Source: Anaerorhabdus sp036637135 (lineage in GTDB: Bacteria > Bacillota_I > Bacilli_A > Erysipelotrichales > Erysipelotrichaceae). Taken from it: a DNA stretch of 31,046 nucleotides. Position 1 is the first letter of the stretch; each line of letters starts with the position of its first letter. The DNA is taken from NCBI RefSeq assembly GCF_036637135.1, contig NZ_JAVWNC010000023.1:1-31046 (forward strand). The letters are read 5' to 3'. The translations under genes were made by a program, and so were the position numbers. The notes under the pieces are model-generated. The model had not been told where the DNA came from, did no database searches, and saw nothing but the letters and a program-made list of their open reading frames with translations. Of the stretch, positions 24,331 through 31,046 are shown one piece after another.

Positions 24331-24360
24331 ATTATAACTTATTTTTTCTATTAATGACAA
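24331..24360 (-). promoter_or_regulatory. Promoter of the 23455 gene
   Basis: TTGTCA (24355-24360, 5 of 6 to consensus), an 18-nt spacer and TATAAT (24331-24336). It is the best consensus promoter in the window. It fixes the start of the gene downstream at the GTG. Confidence 0.75.
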
Positions 24361-24384
24361 CCTTGTTTAAGAATGTGATAAAAT
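24355..24384 (+). promoter_or_regulatory. Promoter of addB-addA
   Basis: TGA-TAAAAT (-10 at 24379-24384, extended). The only -35-like hexamer 18 nt upstream is TGACAA, the complement of the divergent promoter's -35, so the two promoters would compete for the same 6 bp. Confidence 0.4.
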
Positions 24385-24400
24385 AAATTTGGTGATAATT

Positions 24401-27046
24401 TTGAAAACACTTTTACTTGATTCAAAAACACGAGATTTAGTACTTTATCATATTCTAGAAGAAGAGAAAAAAGCATCATTAGTGAATCAAAAAATGATGC
24501 CTTTTCGTGCTTGGTTAAATCAATATCTTGATCCTGAGTTATCTACTAATTCTCAAACCATGATCTTATATAAGACACTTCACCAACAAATCGATAATTT
24601 CCCAATCTATGGGAAAATGTTTCATTATCCACAATTTGTTGAACAAATCGTTCAATTCAGTAGAAAATTACATCATTGTATCATCTTTAATAAGTTCTTA
24701 CCTTCACCATTCAGTGGTACTATCATTGATTATTTACCCTGTTCAACACCAAGCGAAATCGAATTAAAACAATTACTTCATCTTTGTCTAAATAACGAAA
24801 TGATTTTCCCCACTCACGGAGAATTGGATATAGCTTTCACTTCATTTGATAATTTAGTAGTACTAAACGGTTTTTATACCGATATTTTTGATTATTTAAT
24901 CGCTACTTCCTCTACCAAAAAAGATCTAGAGACAATGGAATTACCTACAATCCAAGAACCAACAATTACTTATCGACACGCTTTGAACCCTCGTAATGAA
25001 GTTGAAGCTATTGCCCAAGAAATCATATCCAATGGGCTTTTAGCTGAAGATATCCTGATCATTCCTTTTGATTCCTCATATTCAGACTTACTTACTCAAG
25101 TCTTTAACCAATACCACATACCTCATGGTTTTGTGAGTCGTTCTGAGTTGTCTTCTTGTTTCTTGTGTGCGCACGCACTTTTTCAATGCTACATCAAACA
25201 AGATATCAATTCACTCATTCATGCGATTGAAGTTAACGCCCTACCTGTTACTTGTAACCAAGGAACTCGTCATTTCATCGATCAATTCATTCAATCCTTG
25301 GATGATTTAATACCTTCACATCGTGTTAATCATCCTAGTTTAGAATTATTAAGTGAACGAGAAAGAAGAATCCTTGAAAAAGATGAAGCTGACTATAATG
25401 CTTTTATCGAATCAGTTACTCCTTTCATATCGTCTTTAAAATCCAACCTATCCCTTCGTGAGATTGCGGATGAAGTTTTTAATCAATGTGTATCTTTATT
25501 TGATTCAAAACACACACAAGATTTATATGAACTCAAATCTTATTTAGAAGATATTTATCAATATATCGAAACCCTTGAAGATTTAGAATTAGTTTTATAT
25601 CAAACAAAAGGAAAAACGATGAATTCAACATCGTCATGTTTAGGTAGAGTTGCGATAAGTGACCCTACTCATCCAATACCTTGTAGAAAAGTTGCCTATA
25701 TTCTTGGAGCTAGTCAAAAAAGTTATCCTGGTTTCACACCTGAATCCGGTGTTTTTGATGAATCTTATTGCGCAAAAACTCCTTATCCAACGATGCAATA
25801 TCGATTTGAAGCATATACTACACAATTAGAGTGGATAAAGAAATGTGCTCATACTATACATTTCACTTTTCCACTATTAGATTACCAAGGAAAAAAATCT
25901 GAAGCTGCTTTTGAACTTGAAGGGTTAGTAGATAAAGTAAGTGAAATTCATTGTGTTCTTTCAGATAAAGAAATGAATGAGAAACACCTACTACAACCTG
26001 AACTTGCGAATGCACTTTATTTAAAAGATGGACGTCTGCATGGTAGCGTATCTTCATTTGAAACTTATTTCAATTGCCCCTATGCTTATTTCCTAAAATC
26101 AGGACTTAGAATAGATGACTTTTCATATACCGCATTAGAATCAAATACAATAGGCACAATTCAACATGCGATTTTAGAAACTGCATGTCGTACAAAAGGG
26201 AAAAAGTACTCAAAGATAACACAAGATGAAATGGAAAGTATCGCTCAACCTTACTACAACTATCTTGTTTCACTTTTACCTAAGAATAAAAATAGAATTG
26301 ATATCATATATTCAAAGATGATTCATAATTTAGCAACTTCTTTTGAATTTTTGGATGAAATGGAATCAAACACTTCATTTGACCCGAACCAATTTGAATA
26401 TAAATTTGAAAGTACCTTCTTTGATCACATCACACTTCGTGGTGTTATTGATCGTATCGATACATCTTATGATTTACTACGTATTCTTGATTATAAATCG
26501 AGTGATAAAACCTTATCAGAAACTTCAATCAAAGCTGGACTTCAACTACAACTATGTACTTACTTGATAATCGCGAATTCCTTGTTTAATAAGCATGCGA
26601 TTGGTGCCTATTACTATTCACTAAAAAACGAGAATATATCTTTACCATCTATTTTAGAAAGTAAGGAAGTTTTTAGTGATTGGAGTGATGACGATACTCA
26701 TCGCGAATATATTAAGTCAAATCAATTATCCGGTTGGACACTGGAAGAACTTGATACACTTGATTATACAGGAACTCATATCAAATACTTACGTCCAACC
26801 AAGAATGGTATTTCTTTTACATTATTTGACGAAACCACCATCGAAACTTGCATACGTGAACTTTATGAAATGTTATATGAAAAAGTAATTGGAGGTCAAA
26901 TCAATGTTGACCCTGTTGAGAACGCTTGTACTTATTGTAAGTACCGTACAATTTGTCGTTTTAAAGGGCAACAAAAGAAACCAAGTGCACTTGTGTTACA
27001 AGATACTTCTTTGAAGAAAGGACGTGATGTTGATGAAGTGGAATAA
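24401..27046 (+). CDS. addB: AddB/RexB-type helicase-nuclease subunit
   Basis: This 881-residue subunit of the AddAB (RexAB) enzyme processes double-strand breaks for RecA loading. The C-terminal PD-(D/E)xK nuclease is visible as GVIDRID (D684) and LDYKSSDK (D697, K699). Its iron-sulphur cluster ligands are Cys559 (YFNCPYAYFL) and Cys843, Cys846 and Cys852 (CTYCKYRTIC). The N-terminus (KTLLLDSKTRDLVLYH) lacks the P-loop of Bacillus AddB, as in streptococcal RexB, so it is not expected to be an ATPase. The start is uncertain: TTG at 24401 with GGTG 6 nt upstream is chosen; TTG 24389 and GTG 24392 are alternatives. It overlaps addA by about 20 bp. Confidence 0.88.
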   Translation: MKTLLLDSKTRDLVLYHILEEEKKASLVNQKMMPFRAWLNQYLDPELSTNSQTMILYKTLHQQIDNFPIYGKMFHYPQFVEQIVQFSRKLHHCIIFNKFLPSPFSGTIIDYLPCSTPSEIELKQLLHLCLNNEMIFPTHGELDIAFTSFDNLVVLNGFYTDIFDYLIATSSTKKDLETMELPTIQEPTITYRHALNPRNEVEAIAQEIISNGLLAEDILIIPFDSSYSDLLTQVFNQYHIPHGFVSRSELSSCFLCAHALFQCYIKQDINSLIHAIEVNALPVTCNQGTRHFIDQFIQSLDDLIPSHRVNHPSLELLSERERRILEKDEADYNAFIESVTPFISSLKSNLSLREIADEVFNQCVSLFDSKHTQDLYELKSYLEDIYQYIETLEDLELVLYQTKGKTMNSTSSCLGRVAISDPTHPIPCRKVAYILGASQKSYPGFTPESGVFDESYCAKTPYPTMQYRFEAYTTQLEWIKKCAHTIHFTFPLLDYQGKKSEAAFELEGLVDKVSEIHCVLSDKEMNEKHLLQPELANALYLKDGRLHGSVSSFETYFNCPYAYFLKSGLRIDDFSYTALESNTIGTIQHAILETACRTKGKKYSKITQDEMESIAQPYYNYLVSLLPKNKNRIDIIYSKMIHNLATSFEFLDEMESNTSFDPNQFEYKFESTFFDHITLRGVIDRIDTSYDLLRILDYKSSDKTLSETSIKAGLQLQLCTYLIIANSLFNKHAIGAYYYSLKNENISLPSILESKEVFSDWSDDDTHREYIKSNQLSGWTLEELDTLDYTGTHIKYLRPTKNGISFTLFDETTIETCIRELYEMLYEKVIGGQINVDPVENACTYCKYRTICRFKGQQKKPSALVLQDTSLKKGRDVDEVE

Positions 27047-30000
27047 TGAACAATTACTAGCCATCGAAACAACAGGTACCAATGTTCTTGTTTCTGCATC
27101 AGCAGGTGCTGGTAAAACCGCAGTACTGGTAGAACGTCTTGTAAAGCGTTGTTTAAAAGATCACGTTGAGTTAAATGAAATTCTTGCGATGACATTTACC
27201 GAAGCTGCAGCCAACGAAATGAAGAAACGTTTATCAAAGCGTTTGAATGAAGAATACAACAAACCTGATTCAGATAAAGCGTATATCGCAAAACAGTTAG
27301 TTTATCTTCAAGATGCAAAGATTTCCACAATTCATTCATTTTGTTTAGACTTAATCAAGAAACATGCAGACGCAATTGGATTAGATCCCAACTTTGCGAA
27401 TACTATTTTAGAAGATGGACAACTCCAATATGCAAAAGAATTAGCCTTTAATCAAGTTTTAAATAATTGGTGTTACGATAGAAAAGAAATCGTCTTAACA
27501 TTGTCCCAATATTTTTCATCGAGAAGCGAAGATTTTGAAGAGATGAAAAAGGTAATTTTTAAAATCGTGCAAGCTGCCAATGCATCCTCAAATGAACTTG
27601 TTTGGTATGACAAAGCTAAACTTGCCTATCAAAAAATCACAACACAAAATGACATCCCAACTTACTTACTTGAGTATTTCTTTTCATCATGTAAACTAAA
27701 TTTAGAAATACAAATTCAATACTTGAATCAATGCAAAAAAGTCATGGAATTAAGTGACATTAACAATGAAAAAGTATTTACGAGTATACTCACAAATTTA
27801 AATTTTATGGAAGATGCAAAACTAGCATTAAAAGACAACAACATAGACACGTTTATTTCTTCCTTCAGAAGATCTTTATCTAAACCACTTGTACCTTTTG
27901 GTAAGAATATAGAATACACATCGATACGTAAGGATCTTAACGCTCATCGTGATAAATGCATTGAACTTTATCCTGATATGGAAGTAATACGTAAAGATAC
28001 AAATCACATGAGTGAATTCGCTTGTCATTTAATCAACTTTGCTTGTGATGTAAGTCAAGCTTTAGCAAACACAAAGAAACAATTCGAAGCTATTCATTTT
28101 GATGATATGGAAAAGTTTGCATACGAAATTTTACTAAGTGACAATCACCGCATCGCAAAAATATACCAACAAACATTTAAAGAAATTCTCGTGGATGAAT
28201 TCCAAGACACTAGCGAGTTACAAAATGAAATTATTTGTCATATATCAAACGGTTATAATGTCTTCCGTGTTGGCGATGTAAAACAATCTATCTATCGTTT
28301 TAGAAAAGCAAAACCAGAAATCATGCGAAACTTAATGGTTGATCCAAATACGAAGCAAATTAACCTAGCTTATAATTATCGCTCTAATCATTCTATCGTT
28401 TCTTATACAAACGATTTATTTGAACGTCTTATGAACGTGGATGGTTGTCAGGATAGTTATCGTGATATTGACCATGTACAAGCAGGAACAGAACAACAAA
28501 GGAGTTTTGATTCTCCTGTTGAATTTTATGCACTCCATCCAAAAGAAATGGATGAGGACATTGACAACAAACATGCCAAAGCCAAATTCATAGCACAAAA
28601 AATTATTGAGATGCGTAAAACTACTGAATTCAAACAATGGCGAGATTATGTCATCCTTGCAAAATCTCATGCTGAAAAAAACCTGCTAAAACAAGTGTTT
28701 GACGAATACAATATTCCATATAGTATTGATGCAAAAGAAGGTTTCTATCAATCGGTATGTTGCCATATTGTAGTAAGCATGCTGCGTTGCATTGTTGAAG
28801 TCCAAGATATTCCTTTAGTTGCTGTATTAACTTCACCGCTTTACAAAATGAGTGACAATGAACTCGCTCTTCTTAAAATCAACTATAAATCCATTTATAC
28901 TGGTTGTATCAAAGCAAATCATCCAATCATAAATGATATTAAGCATTGTCGCGAAATAATTCAAACCGATGGACTATGCGCATGCTTAAACTATATTGCA
29001 CAAATAAATCATTTTGTTAATGAACAATTGGATGCTCAACAAAGAACAAACTTTGATTTACTCTTTCAAAAAGCATCGACCTTTCAACTTCAATCAAATA
29101 GCCTTCAACAATTCATATCTCAAATCGATTTGAATATCGAAGAAAAATCAGATGAAGCTACAGCTCTTGGACCCGAAGAAGATGTCGTTCGTGCTATTAC
29201 TATTCATCACTCAAAAGGACTTCAATACAAGGTTGTATTCTATTGGAGTACTTCCACCAATTATTATAAAGATAAACAAGATTCCGTTTTGATTGATCCT
29301 GATTTAGGAATTGGTTTATATGCCTTCTTTCTTCCATATCGTTTACGCCGTTCTACATTACAACGTATCGCAATTGAACACAAAGGTAATCTAGAAGATT
29401 TAGAAGAAGCTATTCGTGTTCTCTATGTTGCCTTAACAAGAGCTGAAGTAAAACTAATCATTGTTGATAAAGTAGATAAGGAAATAAACAAAACACCAAT
29501 CACTTTATCTTTACTTAACGCACGAAAAGGTATGACCTACTTAATCTTATCCGCATTGTCTACACAACCTAATTTCAATATTTATGATGTTTTATCTATC
29601 GACAATCAGATTGAAGAAAAAGCAAATAAATCCCAATTAACCTTTCACAATATGTATCCGCATCAGGATTCCACAATACAAACCATATCACCAAGTTCTA
29701 CCGAAAATTATTTTATACCTAAATTAAATTTCCATGACAAAAAGAATCGCGGTACTACTATTCATGAAGTCATCGAAAAACTTCCAAATCGCGAATGGAA
29801 TATACATGATTTCACTGATGTTGAATTATCAAAAAGTGACATTGATAAATGCATTCACTTTAGTCAAACTGATTTATATAAAGAATGTATTCACTATGAT
29901 ATCAAAAAAGAATATGGCTTTGCACTCCTGGAAAACAAAACATTAATACAAGGTAGTTTTGACTTTATCGCAATCAGTGATAACCAATGTATATTAATTG

Positions 30001-30164
30001 ACTTTAAGTCAGATCGTAATATTCAAAAAGAAGATTTCATATCTCGTTATAAACATCAAATCGATACCTATAATTTAGCTTTATCTAAACTTTATCCTCA
30101 ACATCAAATTAGTTCTTACTTATATAGTTTTGAATTAGAGGAATTTATAAAAATAGAAGCCTAA
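27027..30164 (+). CDS. addA: ATP-dependent helicase/nuclease subunit AddA
   Basis: This UvrD-type motor and nuclease subunit of AddAB has about 1045 residues. Walker A SASAGAGKTA is near residue 24. The helicase motifs VDEFQDTSELQ, GDVKQSIYRFR, NYRSN, IHHSKGLQYKVVF and VLYVALTRAE appear in order. The C-terminal nuclease core is GSFDFIAI then ILIDFKSDR. The start is one of several in-frame codons within 12 nt (GTG 27024, ATG 27027, TTG 27030, ATG 27033) behind AAAGGA; 27027 is used. The 3' end is built into a terminator shared with the converging small gene. Confidence 0.95.
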   Translation: MLMKWNNEQLLAIETTGTNVLVSASAGAGKTAVLVERLVKRCLKDHVELNEILAMTFTEAAANEMKKRLSKRLNEEYNKPDSDKAYIAKQLVYLQDAKISTIHSFCLDLIKKHADAIGLDPNFANTILEDGQLQYAKELAFNQVLNNWCYDRKEIVLTLSQYFSSRSEDFEEMKKVIFKIVQAANASSNELVWYDKAKLAYQKITTQNDIPTYLLEYFFSSCKLNLEIQIQYLNQCKKVMELSDINNEKVFTSILTNLNFMEDAKLALKDNNIDTFISSFRRSLSKPLVPFGKNIEYTSIRKDLNAHRDKCIELYPDMEVIRKDTNHMSEFACHLINFACDVSQALANTKKQFEAIHFDDMEKFAYEILLSDNHRIAKIYQQTFKEILVDEFQDTSELQNEIICHISNGYNVFRVGDVKQSIYRFRKAKPEIMRNLMVDPNTKQINLAYNYRSNHSIVSYTNDLFERLMNVDGCQDSYRDIDHVQAGTEQQRSFDSPVEFYALHPKEMDEDIDNKHAKAKFIAQKIIEMRKTTEFKQWRDYVILAKSHAEKNLLKQVFDEYNIPYSIDAKEGFYQSVCCHIVVSMLRCIVEVQDIPLVAVLTSPLYKMSDNELALLKINYKSIYTGCIKANHPIINDIKHCREIIQTDGLCACLNYIAQINHFVNEQLDAQQRTNFDLLFQKASTFQLQSNSLQQFISQIDLNIEEKSDEATALGPEEDVVRAITIHHSKGLQYKVVFYWSTSTNYYKDKQDSVLIDPDLGIGLYAFFLPYRLRRSTLQRIAIEHKGNLEDLEEAIRVLYVALTRAEVKLIIVDKVDKEINKTPITLSLLNARKGMTYLILSALSTQPNFNIYDVLSIDNQIEEKANKSQLTFHNMYPHQDSTIQTISPSSTENYFIPKLNFHDKKNRGTTIHEVIEKLPNREWNIHDFTDVELSKSDIDKCIHFSQTDLYKECIHYDIKKEYGFALLENKTLIQGSFDFIAISDNQCILIDFKSDRNIQKEDFISRYKHQIDTYNLALSKLYPQHQISSYLYSFELEEFIKIEA

Positions 30165-30190
30165 TTCTCATTGGAATTAGGCTTGCTTTT
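30157..30190. terminator. Bidirectional terminator inside the overlapping ends of addA and the Cys-rich gene
   Basis: An 11-bp stem (30157-30167 with 30174-30184) with a 6-nt loop, then GCTTTT on the plus strand and CTATTTTT on the minus strand. Both stop codons lie within it, and it also encodes the last residues of the small protein. Confidence 0.8.
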
Positions 30191-30358
30191 ATCTCGATCA
30201 TATTCTTCTTTAAAGTTCTTAACACGGCAAGACTTTTCTTGCGCACATCCAATACATGTTCCAGAACAATTCTCTTTTTTTGTTTTCTTCATTAATATAA
30301 TTGTAACTATCAATCCAATTAGAATTAAAGTTAAAATCATGATATCTGTCATGTTCAT
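30161..30358 (-). CDS. Small Cys-rich membrane protein, FeoB-associated type
   Basis: A 65-residue protein with one N-terminal membrane helix (about 5-23, IMILTLILIGLIVTIILMK), a basic stop (KKTKK), and a Cys cluster CSGTCIGCAQEKSC (about 31-44). The layout matches the small FeoB-associated Cys-rich proteins often encoded beside ferrous iron transporters, but no feoA or feoB is in this window, so the assignment rests on architecture alone. AGAGGTG lies 6 nt before the ATG. Its stop codon region overlaps the addA stop tail-to-tail by 4 bp. Confidence 0.7.
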   Translation of the reverse strand: MNMTDIMILTLILIGLIVTIILMKKTKKENCSGTCIGCAQEKSCRVKNFKEEYDRDKSKPNSNEN

Positions 30359-30413
30359 AGAATCACCTCTCGCTTACATATAGTAAATCAATTAAAAACA
30401 TGATGCAAATCAT

Positions 30414-30989
30414 TTACTCAATGAAATGGTCATATCGATTCCAATATCCCATATATGTTGCACAATCTTTAGTAAAATCCAATTGATACATTTTAAATGT
30501 TACTTCAATGTTTTTGGGTTGCCACATCTCCAAATAGGAGTATCGATATCTAAACCCTAGCTTCATCATCACTTTTCCACTATTCGGATTATTTACATCA
30601 TGCGTTGCACTCACATAATCAAACCCATCCTTCTTTAGTTGCCTTAATACCGCTTCTCCTGCCTCAAATGCATATCCTTTGTACCAATAATCCTTGTGAA
30701 TTGCATACCCTAAATCATGGCTTACATCGGCGCTAACAACGATATAACCTATGACTTTATTTGACTCTTTTAAGCAAATCGCATACTTATAGCCATTCTC
30801 TTTATCATATGATTCAATGTAGTTCTTTTTTATGTATTCTTTTGCTTCTTCTATTGTTTTAAGGGGAAAACATGGCAAAAACTTATTTACATCCAAATCA
30901 CTCATCAGTTCAAGAACATCATTCGCATCTTCTATTGTAAACTTTCTTAAAATACATCGATTTGTCATTAATTGTGGGCTATTATTCAT
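30414..30989 (-). CDS. GNAT family N-acetyltransferase, RimJ/RimL-like
   Basis: A 191-residue acetyltransferase of the RimJ/RimL type. It starts with the usual NRCILRKFTIEDANDVLEL strand and helix, has DLGYAIHKDYWYKGYAFEAGEAV as the acetyl-CoA site, and ATHDVNNPNSGKVMMKLGFRY as motif B. The substrate may be a protein N-terminus or a small amine and is not known. The start is uncertain: the ATG at 30989 lies 7 nt after GAGG, but the -10 is so close that the transcript may begin at the earlier ATG (30995). Confidence 0.8.
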   Translation of the reverse strand: MNNSPQLMTNRCILRKFTIEDANDVLELMSDLDVNKFLPCFPLKTIEEAKEYIKKNYIESYDKENGYKYAICLKESNKVIGYIVVSADVSHDLGYAIHKDYWYKGYAFEAGEAVLRQLKKDGFDYVSATHDVNNPNSGKVMMKLGFRYRYSYLEMWQPKNIEVTFKMYQLDFTKDCATYMGYWNRYDHFIE

Positions 30990-31001
30990 ATTCATGCCTC
31001 G

Positions 31002-31010
31002 ATTATATCA
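31002..31010 (-). promoter_or_regulatory. Extended -10 promoter of the RimJ/RimL-like gene
   Basis: TGA-TATAAT with a perfect -10 (31002-31007). The predicted start site (about 30995) coincides with the first in-frame ATG, implying a leaderless or nearly leaderless mRNA. Confidence 0.5.
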
Positions 31011-31046
31011 TAAGTTACCTTCAGTTCATTAAAAGGTAATTAATCT

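Noticed and set aside
24295..24360. Upstream part of the reading frame of the 23455 gene
   Set aside because: A near-consensus promoter (TTGTCA-18-TATAAT) lies within it, and a GTG with GGAGG is found downstream.
26932..27195. An 87-residue minus-strand reading frame across the addB-addA junction
   Set aside because: It is antisense to two well-defined genes that overlap there, and has no ribosome binding site.

Overview
The window is low-GC DNA from a Gram-positive-type bacterium. Gene content points to Bacillota: an HprK–Lgt–PpaX–TrxB block, AddA/AddB instead of RecBCD, and a MutL with endonuclease motifs. The compact style would suit Erysipelotrichia, but no marker gene here proves that. 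Most genes lie on the minus strand in tight, often overlapping operons. The plus-strand genes are a c-di-GMP phosphodiesterase, a YigZ-family protein and addB-addA. I see no tRNA, rRNA, CRISPR array, transposase, prophage or integron.

Layout from left to right. 1-167: an operator-promoter reading off the left edge, then a terminator. 168-1900: an iron-type polyol dehydrogenase and an RpiB/LacAB-type isomerase, translationally coupled. 2010-3403: a CpXC zinc-ribbon protein and an unknown acidic protein. 3550-6993: mutL-miaA-tcdA (mismatch repair plus two tRNA A37 modification enzymes). 6994-7364: a 371-bp gap holding regulatory DNA and a candidate small RNA. 7365-9605 (+): a periplasmic-sensor GGDEF/EAL protein. 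9693-10502: proC. 10503-10725: a second copy of the small-RNA element. 10726-13242: mutS. 13377-14952: cupin plus iron alcohol dehydrogenase behind a MerR-type promoter. 15035-16222: a membrane-anchored unknown and a GNAT acetyltransferase. 16331-22484: uvrA-hprK-(lgt-ppaX)-trxB as one operon. 22679-23302 (+): yigZ. 23455-24294: an unknown cytosolic protein. 24401-30164 (+): addB-addA. 30161-30989: a small Cys-rich membrane protein and a RimJ/RimL-type GNAT.

The main finding is a pair of paralogous intergenic elements, at about 7065-7232 and 10562-10731, in the same orientation. Each has, in the same order and spacing on the minus strand: a 22-bp block with a 10-bp-period direct repeat, 29 bp with no recognisable -35, an extended -10, two hairpins whose stems differ by compensating changes, unpaired C-rich tracts, and an intrinsic terminator. 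I read them as two roughly 105-nt small RNAs driven by the same activator. They also flank the proC/phosphodiesterase segment that separates mutS from mutL.

A second finding is a 19-bp palindrome (ACTTGAA-N5-TTCAAGT) that overlaps the -35 of uvrA. It recurs at the left edge at exactly the same distance from an extended -10, so uvrA and an off-window gene probably share a repressor. Also notable are an in-frame fusion of Lgt with a PpaX-like phosphatase and a textbook 19-bp-spacer MerR promoter with no regulator gene nearby.
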